Below, piece by piece: positions 1 through 11,351 of a DNA stretch of 64,000 nucleotides (position 1 is the first letter of the stretch; the number at the start of each line of letters is the position of its first letter). Both the position numbers and the translations under genes were made by a program. The notes under the pieces are model-generated. The model did not search any database, was not told where the DNA came from, and worked only from the letters and a program-made list of their open reading frames with translations. Source of the DNA: Pisaster brevispinus (Eukaryota > Echinodermata > Asteroidea > Forcipulatida > Asteriidae); the NCBI GenBank assembly GCA_023634235.1, contig JAMKCF010000013.1, forward strand, positions 17,237,705 to 17,301,704. The letters are read 5' to 3'.

Positions 1-92
1 ATAATCAGGGAGATTTTCAAATTTGTTCAATTGGAAGATTGGTTCATTTTCAGGAAACTTTCAGCAGAATCAGGGAGAGCTAGCAGCTCTGG
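1..92. repeat. Partial MITE copy cut by the window edge
   Basis: This stretch shares the phrases ATCAGGGAGATTTT, AAGATTGGTTCATTTTC and GCAGCTCTG, in the same order, with the element at 8652-8848. It is the right-hand part of another copy whose left end lies outside the window. Confidence 0.65.
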
Positions 93-456
93 ATAAAGAA
101 TACTCTATACTGCCCTCTGGCGGATACGGAATGTCGTGGGATATGATCGCGCATGCACAAAACCAGGAGCGAACGCAAATTTACGAGGTTTTTGTTCATT
201 AAACCTTACCCTAACCCCAATGGGTGAGGGTGACATTAGACATATAGACACTGCCAATGGCTCACAAAATCAAGAAACAACAAAAACAGGAGAAAAGGAC
301 AATGTCATTCACAGACACTGAACAGCAAATGTGACTCATACAGAAAACACATGCAATTACATGCAAATCACTGGGTTTTAACTGATTGACGTTTGCGACT
401 TAATTAATTTAGTAATTGTGGCAATGCATTCCAAAAACTGACAACAGTTTATATCT

Positions 457-740
457 TCAAGCAAACTTGAACCCTCGATTCTGATTGGTTGATCCATGGC
501 AACAACAGTGTGATACTAATTTGGTATACAACCATAGCGTACAGTCCATATCACACCACCTTGGGTATGGGGCTGGTCTTACTCTGTGTAATGCGCTGTG
601 TGTAAAGTTTGCTTAAGGATACATTTTTTATGGCATGGGGGCTCCTGGAAAATGGAAAAAAATATAGCGCATCTTGTATGCTTATGTGATGCAGAAGCCC
701 TATATTTTTTTAGCAATCCTCTTGAACTTGTGTGATAACT
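457..740. repeat. Interspersed repeat, family A, copy 1
   Basis: Starts with TCAAGCAAACTTGAA and CCTCGATTCTGATT, continues with a TGATCCAT and GTGTGATA segment, and ends with TTGTGTGATAACT. The same ordered blocks recur at 27995-28235. The ends are partly complementary (AAGCAAACTT against AAGTTTGCTT near 606), so it may be a decayed hairpin element. No coding capacity. Confidence 0.6.
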
Positions 741-795
741 AATATTCAGGAAAGTTTATTTCCGGTATTGTTTTATGAGCCAAGAAAAATTATGA

Positions 796-990
796 ACCAA
801 GAAAAATGTACAAGAGCGAGACTTGAACCTGAATCAGAAACCTCAGGATTAATGTATGAACGCTCTACCAACTGAGCTATCTAGCCACAGGGTGGTATCC
901 CTATTTTGTCACTATCTTTATTCGGGGTGCCAGTCAGAAGCCATTCAGCCTGAAACTGCCGTGTAGCCAGGGATCAAACCCCAAGCTGTT
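796..990 (-). mobile_element. tRNA-derived SINE copy
   Basis: Read on the minus strand it begins with a tRNA-like head (about 890-811) containing TAGCTCAGTTGGTAGAGCG, a box A match, and GGTTCAAGTCTCGC, a box B match. It continues into a conserved body (TGGCTTCTGACTGGC) also seen near 34860, 38950 and 63865. The tRNA head is too degenerate in its stems to be a working tRNA. Confidence 0.8.
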
Positions 991-3029
991 GTTTATTACC
1001 TGCCATATGTTTAAGACATTAAAAATGTTATGCTCTCGTATGCGAGACACATACATGTAAGCATGAATCCTACGTAAACAGTTTTTGATGATGTTGCAGT
1101 TTCTGGAATACTGTCTGGTTTTGGACTGAATTATTTATAATGGTATTCCATCGATAGATCGCGTGTTAATAAAATCACTGAAGACTGATGTGCCATTTGG
1201 AAAGATGGGGCTATATTGGCAGGAGATGCATCGGCCCGACCACAAGTTGCCCCTTGTTTAATTGGGGCAACTTTCTCAGGCATCTAAAAGCACATACTTC
1301 CACGCAACAAGGGTGTTTTTTTTCTATCCTTATTTTCTTGCAGCTTCGATGACCAATTGAGCCCAAGTTTTCACAGGTTTGTTATTGTATGCTTATGTTT
1401 GGATACACCAAGTGATGATACTGGTCTTTAACAATTACAAAAAATACCCCCTACCTTTAACCTTTTCCAAATTTTTAAGAGAGAGAGAGAGACTAACGGG
1501 CCATTCAAAATGATTTTAAAAAAACTTTTTTTTAAATAAATTGTTTTGACCCACCCTCTCACCCAAAATTGTCTTGTTTAAATATTGACTGACTGTTCAA
1601 TGAAGCATACACTGAAGAACAAAGTAGTGCCTGAAATGAAGCAGCTATTTTAGATCAATGTTCTCCCAGCTCAGGAGTTTTCAATGCCTTTTCCTGGCTT
1701 CGAGCACGCGAACACTTTATAGTAGAAACAGAAGATGAACCCCATACACACAAAACCTTTACATTGGTTTTGTCTGTTATCTTAACTGAAAACTGAATTC
1801 CGATTTTCAGTACATTTCTTTCGACACAGCCACCCACAATTTTGAAGAAAAAAAACAAACTAAAACCGGATATTTGTAAACATGGATTGTTTTGAATGGC
1901 CCCAAACTAACACTTGATAATATCACTAGCATCATAAAGATTATGCTATCTGAATACAAAGCTTCATGCATACAAAAGCTACGAAGATGTACAGTGTGCA
2001 TAACAATAGCTGTTTTTAAAGATAAAATGATAACAAGGATCTGAAGCTATTCCAAGCATACAATGCTACGCATGATTTCAATGATCTTGTTATGGGCTAG
2101 GGTGAGATATTGTTACTTTGCGGCCTTCCAAAGTTCGCAAAATTTTCAGAGTCGTTCAAAAAGAACATCAGAGTGGAGTCAGAGATTGTGTATAACTTTA
2201 ACAGGTCTGGACCAATTTTCACTCTAGCAGAGTCTTTCTAAAAGGCTAAAAGTAAACCGTGTTTAAAAAGTTCATATTTCTACAATAGCATCAAAAGAGA
2301 ATACAAGTAAAAGGGGGGGGGGGAAATGCTGACAAATCAATCAGGCAGATTTTGTACAATTTGTGTAGTTCGTGTGTCACACTGTCTGCGTTTTATGGCA
2401 CCAGTGCAGTGGTGCACGTGGGCAAACAGTCAATTGTGTTCATGCAAAACACTCAGGGTGTTTTTTGTCCGAGAAAGACTTTTGTTGGCCAGAAAAGCAT
2501 TTTGGTTTTGTTTGAAGTTGTAAATTCAAGTTGTAAATCTGCAAAAGTACATATACAAGTCCGAATGAGTTGATTCTTGATATGTCCGTCCTTAGACAAG
2601 GACGTAGTGAAGTTGAAAATTGAAATGTGATGGTGTCGTGATTGCATCATTCCTTAGTGTATGCATCTATGAGTAAGCCTGCTGTAAACAAGAATTTGAA
2701 TTGTAACAAGTTTCACTAGCAAGATATAAGGTTAATCAAAACTTTAACAATTCCTAAAAAGAAAAAAAAAACATACAGATGTCATGAATTCATTATGTGA
2801 CAACCTACACATGCCAGCACATTAAAGGTGCACTTTTTGAAGTCGTATATCTACAGAGGTACAAGTTTGATTGAGTTGACGCTTGGTGTGTCCATAGACA
2901 GGGGGGTGTTTATGCGCAAAATTAGATGTCATGGTTTTGCTCTGATTTGTACGTTTCCTTTTTAAAAAACATGTACTGAATTTAAGAAGAAATTGGGAAA
3001 ACCCTGTTTCTGTTTATCAAACAGACACC

Positions 3030-3314
3030 GGGCCAATTCCAAAGTGCTGCTTAACGGTAAAGCAAACTTTTGTGCTAACTATAGCAGACAAAAATTTGCT
3101 TAAGCAGAAGCGTATTTCACAGGTTAGCAAAAAATTAGGCAGCCATCTTGCGCGTTCACCATGTATTTGTATTGTTACGTTATTCATTTTCATACAGTAA
3201 GCACCGGAAGGTTAGCATGCCTTTTGGTGTGCTTACGGTTAGCAGCGATATGAAATGGAAATCGCACAGTAAGCACAAAATCGGCCAGTAAGCAGCTCGA
3301 TGAAATTGGGCCCT
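3030..3314. repeat. Hairpin-type MITE, GGGCCCAATTTCATAGAGC family, diverged copy
   Basis: The right end reads CAGCTCGATGAAATTGGGCC and the left end CGGGCCAATTCCAAAGTGCTG, which is its approximate inverse complement. Interior blocks such as GCTTAAGCAGAAGCG match the family at 6378, 22952 and 34931. There is no open reading frame. Confidence 0.7.
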
Positions 3315-3689
3315 GGACATCTAGTTTCAATTGGAGTTCTTAAGCTACAAATGAAGGCCAGTCTCAATATGGAGCTATTTTAAGCTCCATTGAGAACTGG
3401 TTTTCAATACTTCAGTGACCATAACTGAATAGTAGGCTATCCACTGCACGAGAGAATCCAGGGTCACAGTAATACACAAAGTTGTCTCTGGTTGCTAATT
3501 GAATAGAGGATTAAGATAACAATTGGATTACACCAATCAATGATTCTATCAACCCACTGATAAAGGGACAATCCTTTTCACCACCCCAGCTATGGATCCT
3601 CTCGCTGAAAACTCAATATATATTAGCTGTATAATGTGACATCTACCTCCACCGTACAGGAACAAACAAGCACTAGCTCATCAGATCCA

Positions 3690-4250
3690 TTACCATGCCA
3701 CAATGGTAGAGCAGACAGCAGGCCTGATACCCCTGGTCATTGCCTTGTTGCCCTTTCAAGTGTTCCGATTGAAAGCTACAATTTCCTCCTAGAGGTGCCC
3801 TTTAACGAGCCGAGAAATGCCTCTGCGCCCTTGGCCTTTGAAACATAAAGCCTCACGCCCGAGATGAGGGACACATTTGGGGAAATTCTGCCTGGCATGG
3901 ACTTTGGTACCCAGTCAAAGTTATTTCCTTTCTTCATGGTCAGGGTTTATCATGACATGGAGGATTTGGCTGTTGGGGTATCACATACATGTATTTGTCC
4001 TTTGTATAAATAAAGGTAAAGTAAAAAGCAACTTTAAACAATTTCAAAAATGGTTGCCACTGCTTGTCATCACGCCTGGAATTAAATGGAGGCCACAGTA
4101 GATGTCATGACCTTGTTGCCCCTGATCTTGGCCTAGGTGCGTGCCCCTTCAAAAGTTTCCAAACGACCTTCAGATTTTTCAACGGAATTGCCCTTTGCAA
4201 AATGAAAACGGCTTTGCCCTCTCTAAGACGAAATTCCAGGCCTGTTGTTA
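3690..4250. repeat. Two diverged copies of a CCTTGTTGCCC repeat
   Basis: The segments around 3735-3850 and 4100-4240 share a pattern (CCTTGTTGCCC, then CCCTTTCAA or CCCCTTCAAA, then a run of short GCCCTTTG-type words). A third short copy lies near 59507-59550. These look like pieces of one interspersed repeat. A 122-codon open frame crosses the second copy but resembles no protein I know. Confidence 0.4.
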
Positions 4251-6227
4251 AATCATGGAGGAAGCTATGGTTATATTACCTAGATGTACACTCAAAGGAA
4301 AAAACTCTGATCATAAAGCAAGGAACATGCTCTGGCTGTGTGCCAAATGCCACGCTTGTACCATCACCTAGGCACAACCCCATCAGCCACCTGCCGTACT
4401 ACATGGACTGTACAGATTTCATGCAAGAGTAAGCTTCTTTGTCTTGCTACGGTGGCGCCAAAGATTGTTAGTTTGCAGGCACCCATCAATCTCACAAAAA
4501 TACTAGAAAGGCAAGCTTATCCCAAACGTGTTGTATGAATAAAAATCCTCCTGTACACTTTTCAGTTTAGAGAAAATGTAAAAAATTGAAAGACCACAAC
4601 CCATAAACTCAATTTGCATTTTTGGTGGAAAGCTATATGAACCCAACAGCTGATAAAGTATGTTGATTAATTTGTTTTCAAAGCTAAAAAAAAAGGTTTC
4701 AACCAGAGCAGGGTTGTTCTCGAAGGCTAAATGACGACACAACACAAACATGTATTCTGGCGTAACAAAAGAAGTCAAGTGAAAATAGATTGTAGAGATA
4801 AAAGCACACAGTGGGATCAAAGATGAGGGTAAAAAAGGAGGTGGGGGTAGAGAAAGGGGCTTGTTGACCACAAGAGGTTGGGAAAAGAAAAGACAAAATC
4901 AATGATGGGAAGAGAGAGAGAAACTCAGTCACAAATTGCCAGTGATCTTCAAACAACTTTACATTTGTATGTACACAGTACATAAATGACCAGCCAACAA
5001 AAGTACACATTGTGATTTTAAATTACATCTGGAGTTTTGTACTGTTCTTTTTTTCTCTTTTTTTTCCTTTTCTTTTTTTTTTTTTTTTTTTTTGGGGGGG
5101 GGGTTGTTCAACGTATTTATTAGTATAATGCATTTTATTATTTTATCTTGATGTACTTTTGATAATTATGTTTTGTGCATCTGTATTGTAATCCATCCTG
5201 CTGGCTACGACAAACAGATATATTTTTATAAACCAGATTTTGTTTGCTTATTTGTTTGTTTGCTTGTTGGTTAAATACTCAACTGAAATTTCAGTGGTTC
5301 CAAGAGCAGGTTAATGTCTTTTACACATTGTTTTTTTCAAATTCATCATCCATGTGAAACTCCTGCAGGACTTGCAAATACGTGGAAACTGTTGCAGTCA
5401 TAGGAGCAGTGAAAAGGTTAAAGGTCAAGATTGCCTGTATCAGTTTCTGTTATCGTACCTGGCACAGGACAGCAGCTCAGCTCCTGAAGGTACAACGCTA
5501 ACATGACTAAAGTTGATGTAACTCCACGCTCTAATCCTATGAAAGTGTGTTAATACCTTTGCCGTATTTGTTAAAGGAAACATACATCATTGTGTTTTTT
5601 TTATTTAAGAGTTGATTTCTTGCCATCCCTTATCAGGGGAATTCACGAGACCGATTGAAGCTCAAATGTGGAATGGACCAAATTTCAGTTCAAATTCACC
5701 AAAATCATAAAGAAACCTATAAATTTGTTCCACAGTATGGCTTTTTAAACCAAAGATAAACACAAAGCAGACAGCATTCAGAGGACCATGTTTTAAATTG
5801 ACAGGCACACTTAGGCCAAACTTCCAAAATTTGGTTCAAACAACAAAAATCCCAAGGAGAACCCTGAATAGGATCATGATGTTTGTTCCCACATGACGCC
5901 ACATGCCAGGAAGAAACATCTCAACATGCACTGAAAACAGTGGTAAAGAATGCGCAAATTGGTTACCTAATAAGCATATTCTGGGCTCGATTTCACTTCA
6001 AAAGAAAAAAAGCTGAATTGGCGGCTAAAGCTTTGGCTGTTGCTAACGGTGTTGCCGACAGCAACCTCTACACATTTAAGGTAGTGATCCAGTCACAGCT
6101 ACAGCCACTAACCCTCTTAAGATTCATCTTAATTTAAAATGAGTTGTCAATATCGTCATAGTGATTTGAAATGTGACATTGATACTCGTCTATGATCCAT
6201 CTTAGCTCTCGATGTTGAGCTCCTGGG

Positions 6228-6373
6228 GCCGATTTCACAAAGAGTTATTAATTAAGTGCAAACCAATCTTACATGTAATTGCTAAGCAAAGTATGTTGTC
6301 AAATTTACTATGGTGATATTGACAACTCATCTTAAGATGAATCTAATTCTTAGTGCTTTGTGAAGTCGAGCCC
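6228..6373. repeat. MITE with GGGGCCGATTTCACAAAG ends
   Basis: Left end GGGGCCGATTTCACAAAG and right end CTTTGTGAAGTCGAGCCCC are inverted complements. Inside are further paired words (GACAACTCATCTTAAGATG). A second copy with the same order lies at 43074-43215. Confidence 0.7.
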
Positions 6374-6377
6374 CGAA

Positions 6378-6564
6378 CCCAATTTCATAGAGCTGCTTAT
6401 GCACAAAAAGTTACTGAGCACACACAAATTATGCTTATCAAAATAAGATAACCAGCCAAAATACCACGTCACATACTATTTGTGGCTGGTTCCCTGCTTT
6501 TTGCTAAGCAGAAAATTGTTAAGCACCATTATCTGCTTAAGCAGCTCTATGAAATGGGGCCCTG
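6378..6564. repeat. Hairpin-type MITE, GGGCCCAATTTCATAGAGC family
   Basis: Left arm CCCAATTTCATAGAGCTGCT and right arm AGCAGCTCTATGAAATGGGG are inverted complements over about 25 bp. It is similar in length and interior to the copies at 22952-23147 and 34931-35127. Confidence 0.8.
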
Positions 6565-8259
6565 GTTTGGTGTGTACATAAACTGGCTTTGGTGACATCT
6601 ATCCAAATATTGAGAAAAACCTTTCAAAGGCCGCGTCAGAATGAATGCCTTCTGGCTGCGGCTGGTGAAAAGTCCTATTCAATCACTTCAAAAAAAGTCA
6701 CTTGACTCAGACAGGCTACAGTACCAAATTAACCCTGCTCTTTCACTTGAAAAGTTAACCTGGAAGTAATGGCCTGGGGTGAATTTCAAAATGGTACAGT
6801 AGATGGCCCACGGAACGCCAGGTGTCAAGCACCCCATTTGGTGTGTGTCCAAATGCAAGCTTCCTCAAGATCGTGGCAAACACTGACATTATTTGACCCT
6901 CAGGGAAAATGTACAAACATTTTATTGAGCACAAGGAATCTAGAAATGGTAAATGCATCTATTTATTTCTAGTTTTTAAATTGTCAGGTAATTATTATAC
7001 AAAATGCTTTGACTTTCTGAACACACAAGAATTGAATCCTAAAAACTGAATCCTCAAAATTTGTTTTTTCCGTACACTCAGTACTTTCCTGAGCTCTGTT
7101 GAGAAAAAAAAAATCCACAGGCAAGTACCGAGTATACAGTGCTTGATGCACATCGGTGTAAGAGTAAAAAACAAATTAAATTCTTTATCCCCGATGCAAA
7201 AATTAACATCTATTGAACTGAACCCTTGTTTGAATAAAATACCATTCTTTGTTCACATGAGGCCAATGATTGCCAATTCCGTATATCTTAACATACATAG
7301 ATGGTAAATATTGAATTTTAATTTAGTTTAATTATCCTGTTGGCAATGATTATATTGTTATGAAAGCATCCGCTGTACATGCAAGGATTTGGCTACTTCC
7401 GACTCAAAACGTGCAAAATCTGCAATATTGTAAATTTTTCACCAAGTCACTCCTTTCGCCTCTCCAGTCATGTCAGAAACATGTGAGAGTTTATCAGAGA
7501 AAGGCAAACCTGTTCCAGGCATAACGCCTTATCGGTCAAAGGTTGAATGATCTAGGTTTGGTGGGGGAAAGATAAGTAAATGGACTAATTCATTTGATTG
7601 TTATCTGCAGTCTTATTCCCTTAACACAAAGGTTGTTAGTTACACAAGAATGTAATGATGGTGTGTCGAACAGTGGCGTATCCATTTTCATTCCGGCGGG
7701 AGGAGGGGAGGAGGGGGGCAGCAGGGGGAAGTGACATAATTTTTTGCTGGTTATTTAATGTTTGGAATAATTTATTTGTGCATTTCTTGTGTGTGTTGTC
7801 TTCTTTCTTTCTTTTTTTTTTTTTTTTTTGGGGGGGGGCAAAAGGGGGTAAGTAAAAGGGTTACACCCTTGGTGTTGAGCTTAAGGTTGTGTAGGCCTGC
7901 AATATTGGTGCCTTGGGCATTTAAGGTATTGTAAGTCTGTCATGTTGGTGCGTTGGGCATTCAAAGTTGCGTATCAAGCATGTAATGTTGGTGTTGATCA
8001 TCTAGGCACACCTGCAGTGAAAAGTCTTACAGGTAACTGTCCAGCCCATGCAAGCAGGTTTGGTGCACACATGGAGGAAGGAAATGCATCCTTCCTCAAT
8101 GCATGGGTGCTATGACTTGTGCAGATATTTGAGTCCATTTGCAGTTGGCAACCTTTCTAAATAAAATGAACAAATTCTTTACTCTTGGTGTCGATAAGGA
8201 ATGAATTTGCGATTGTTATTACTGTAGTAGTCCTTAAATATTTTTCTTTGTTCCATTAA

Positions 8260-8545
8260 AATCGCCCAGGCGGCTCTCATGCATTCCTTTTGTTACGCAA
8301 CGCCAGGTGCGTTTCTCCAACTCCACACACGCACGCGTATATAAAACTTCACTGCACATTCACTCCGTGCTCACATATACCTTTTCGACCCTGGACGAGG
8401 ATACAGCCCAGCCGGCACCAGAGCGTACGTATATTAATAACCTAGGCTTCAATTTATCATTTGCTATTAGTATTACTTTCTTAAACTTCTTGTTGCTGTG
8501 GTGTGCCAAAGCGTTGTAACAAATCCGGCACAGTGTTGCCCCCTT
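8260..8545 (+). promoter_or_regulatory. Promoter-like block, possibly a solo LTR
   Basis: A GC-richer patch in AT-rich surroundings contains GTTACGCAACGCCAGGTGCG, then a TATA-like CGTATATAAAAC at about 8337, then a CACATTCACTCC initiator-like stretch and a GACCCTGGACGAGG downstream segment. The order TATA, initiator, downstream element suits a core promoter or the U3-R part of an LTR. No clear TG...CA ends or target-site duplication could be found, so this is tentative. Confidence 0.25.
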
Positions 8546-8651
8546 CTTAGTTATTTGTAAAAGGCAAAGCAGCCAAGCTTCATTTTAGTTTTTATAATTT
8601 CCTTTCATATATATTTATATAACGCAAGAACACGCTACCAAATTACTATCA

Positions 8652-8848
8652 CAGAGCTGCCAACATTTGCATTACTGCAATCAGGGAGACTTTGTGAAAC
8701 AATCGGGAAGATACTTGGAATTACATTCAACATTAGAGGAAAATTGTCCATAATCGGAGAGATTTTAAAACTTGTTCGTCATTAACATGGAAAGATTGGT
8801 TCATTTTCTGGGAACTTGCTGTAGAATCAGGGAGATTTGGCAGCTCTG
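8652..8848. repeat. MITE with CAGAGCTGCCAA terminal inverted repeats
   Basis: The left end CAGAGCTGCCAA and right end TTGGCAGCTCTG are exact 12-bp inverted complements. The interior has the ATCAGGGAGA and ATTGGTTCATTTTC words also seen at 1-92. Confidence 0.75.
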
Positions 8849-9950
8849 CAATCATACTATTGGTAACTTTCAACGAGGCGATGTAATGTATGTTGTGTGG
8901 CAGCTACGGGGGGGGGGGGGGGGGGGGTTTAGTTACTAAGTACGCCAAAGTACGGTAGTCTCACTTTCAAATAAAATGTGGATGAGAGGAACTGTGAGCT
9001 AGAAGAAAGACAACAACCTCCAAAGGCATCAAGTTGGTTAAAGCTTTCTAAAAAGAAGTTTCCATTGATTCCAGCTACATTTCTATTGTGTCTATCTACC
9101 TAAGTAACAGGCATCAGCTTTGTTAACACACTCTAAAAACAAAGTTTAAATTGCTTACATCAACTGACAATCATTAACAACTGAATTCACCCTCACATTC
9201 ATTCTCCTTTGAACCTATTCCACAAACCTCTTGATTGTGGTGTATGTACAGTTGTTTACTATTCAGCATAAATCATGTAAGACTAAGAGACATGTAACAT
9301 GTGAAGTGTAAAAAAAAACCAATGCTTTATGAGCTCTGCCCATAAGTTACTTGCATCTTTGAACCTTTTCTATAATGTTTACTTTTTCAATGTTCAAAGA
9401 CAAAAAAGAACTCCAAGCATAAATCATGTAAACACAAAACTGCTCTTTGAAGTTTCCATTCTGAACATGAAAGTGAAATTCTAAACCTAAAACACGTCAA
9501 CTTATGTTTATGAGCTTTGCCCAAAAACGGTTGCATCTTTGAACCTGTTCTACAAACAAAACATTTCCATAAGTCACTTTGCACATACCCACATTTATCC
9601 AACACTACTGCAATTGGAATACAAGCATAAATCATAAAAATAACACGCAGTCTCAAATTTATTCATGAACCAAGAGCTGTGGTAAACAATTGACTATAAA
9701 ACGCACTGAAGGGAACGAAGGAAAGCTCATGCTAGTTTGAGTTAGTCTTGCAGGTAGGGTCATTACTTTGGTATTGATATGAATGACCTTGACAAAAAAA
9801 GTAATTTCTATTTGAAAACTTACTTGTTATAAAGATGGTAACGGTAGTAAGCATCCTACAAAATTATTTCGCCTAAAATAGGCCTGTTGATTAGACATCA
9901 ATAAAAGTGTGTCAAACACTTTGAATCTCCAAAACTCACCTCAAAGCAAG

Positions 9951-10152
9951 TTATGGAGATTCAAATTCCTGTGGTGTACATTCTAGAATGCTGCAGCTGG
10001 AGATGCGGTTGGTACGGGGCCCAGTCATCTCACTAAACATGGATGGATTTGACGTTCTTGATGAAAATACTGTGACAGATTTCTTTGGCTGTTTTCTCAA
10101 CGAGTAGGCACTGTATTCAGCTGTATCTTTCACAGGTGACTTATAAGTTGGC
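9951..10152 (-). CDS. Orphan 3'-terminal coding exon, product unknown
   Basis: On the minus strand an AG acceptor at 10154-10153 opens a frame of 66 codons ending in TAA at 9953-9951. The peptide is Ser/Thr/Pro/Lys-rich, with words such as TYKSPVKDTAEYSAYSLRK, FSSRTSNPSMFSEMTG and a C-terminal QEFESP. A strong donor-like GAG|GTGAGT follows 15 nt after the stop, which would fit a 3' UTR intron. Against it: the acceptor has a weak pyrimidine tract, and no upstream exon could be linked although a phase-2 donor is required. I do not recognise the family. It may be the tail of a disordered protein encoded upstream on the minus strand, or a chance frame. Confidence 0.3.
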
Positions 10153-11225
10153 CTATAATTTAACATTTCGTCCAGCATTACAGTCAGCCAAAAAAAAAAA
10201 ACAGTCTCTGACCCAACCTCTTGAAGTGCTTCCACTCCCATTTATTGTTTGTTCTACCAGGATCAGACTATTACGGCTAACTCTATCATTACCAAAGTTA
10301 AGACAATCTAAACTAAGAAGCACACAAAAATCACATATCGATTATATTAATTGAAGCAATCAAAACTAGCCAAAATGTGGATGTGTAAAAATATCCACAC
10401 ACAAAAATTAAAGGCTGGAAATGAATCTAAGCCCGGGTCCAACTTCACTAACTTCATCATGTCATTGGCTTCGCAGTCAAAACGGGTTTGACTTTTCCAA
10501 CAACCTACATTATCAGGTATTACCCCTTCAACCATTAAGTGCCTGGAGAAATACAAATTCAAAAACAGTATTTTTGGTCATACTTACAGGTAAAAGACAA
10601 CCAAAGTTACTCGCAGCAAATGAACGGAGTAGACTCAACTGGAAAGAAAACAGATTGATAAACATTTCACAAGGTGTTCAATGTTGACTTGTACAAACAA
10701 GATGAAAACAGAAAACTCTGAACCAAGTACAACAAAACCAACACATTATATAGCAAATGTTGTCTAAAAAAAGCATATAGGCTTGTTTCCTTTTGGCTTT
10801 CTTTGAAAACTGTTTTCCCATAAGGTACATTGTACACCGCACACAAAAATCCTGAGTCATTTAACACCATGCCTCATTTTGTGTCACACTTTTTTGCCAT
10901 GTAATTACTGCCGCAACACACGATGCTCCAAAATTTAATATAGGAGTCCTATCATGCCTATTATTGGTAAATACAGGATGCTTGGGACACTTCGCAGCGA
11001 ATCTTTGAGACGTCATTTACCAAATAATCGTCTCTGCCCGTCTGTCCCAATGAAACAAAGTCCTGTCACCGCAGACAAGATTGGTTTCTACATGTTGCTA
11101 AGAAGGGATTTTTAGAATGTGGGGTTGGCGAGTTTCTGTCTACTGTGTTTATTGTGAACAAAAATTCAAATGACAAGGATCTATGTGGGAGTTATATAAA
11201 ATGAATATTGAATCGTTTCACTAAT

Positions 11226-11351
11226 GCACTGTGGCAGAATAAAATCACTCCGTGAAGTCTGTCTTTCCGATTTCACTCAGCTCGCCTCGTAAAATGGAAA
11301 AGTCCAGATTTCACCTCGTGATTATATTCTGCGACAACGCAGTAACGCACC
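11226..11351. repeat. Short hairpin MITE
   Basis: Left arm GCACTGTGGCAGAATAAAAT and the inverse complement of the right arm, GCGTTGTCGCAGAATATAAT, match at 16 of 20 positions. The element is about 126 bp and non-coding. Confidence 0.6.

Larger units (their letters stand above)
93..9950. other. Long intergenic stretch, repeat-rich, no gene recognised
   Basis: Both strands were read through. Short open frames occur but none has recognisable domains, good splice sites or coding-like composition. The stretch holds interspersed repeats listed separately, homopolymers such as the T-then-G tract near 5050-5102 and 7807-7838, a run of about 18 G near 8911, and otherwise AT-rich sequence. Confidence 0.6.

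Noticed and set aside
4064..4432. 122-codon plus-strand open frame
   Set aside because: It lies across a CCTTGTTGCCC interspersed repeat and has no recognisable domain.
7671..7740. CAGTGGCGTATCC resembling a hAT left end
   Set aside because: No matching inverted right end or 8-bp duplication could be found nearby.
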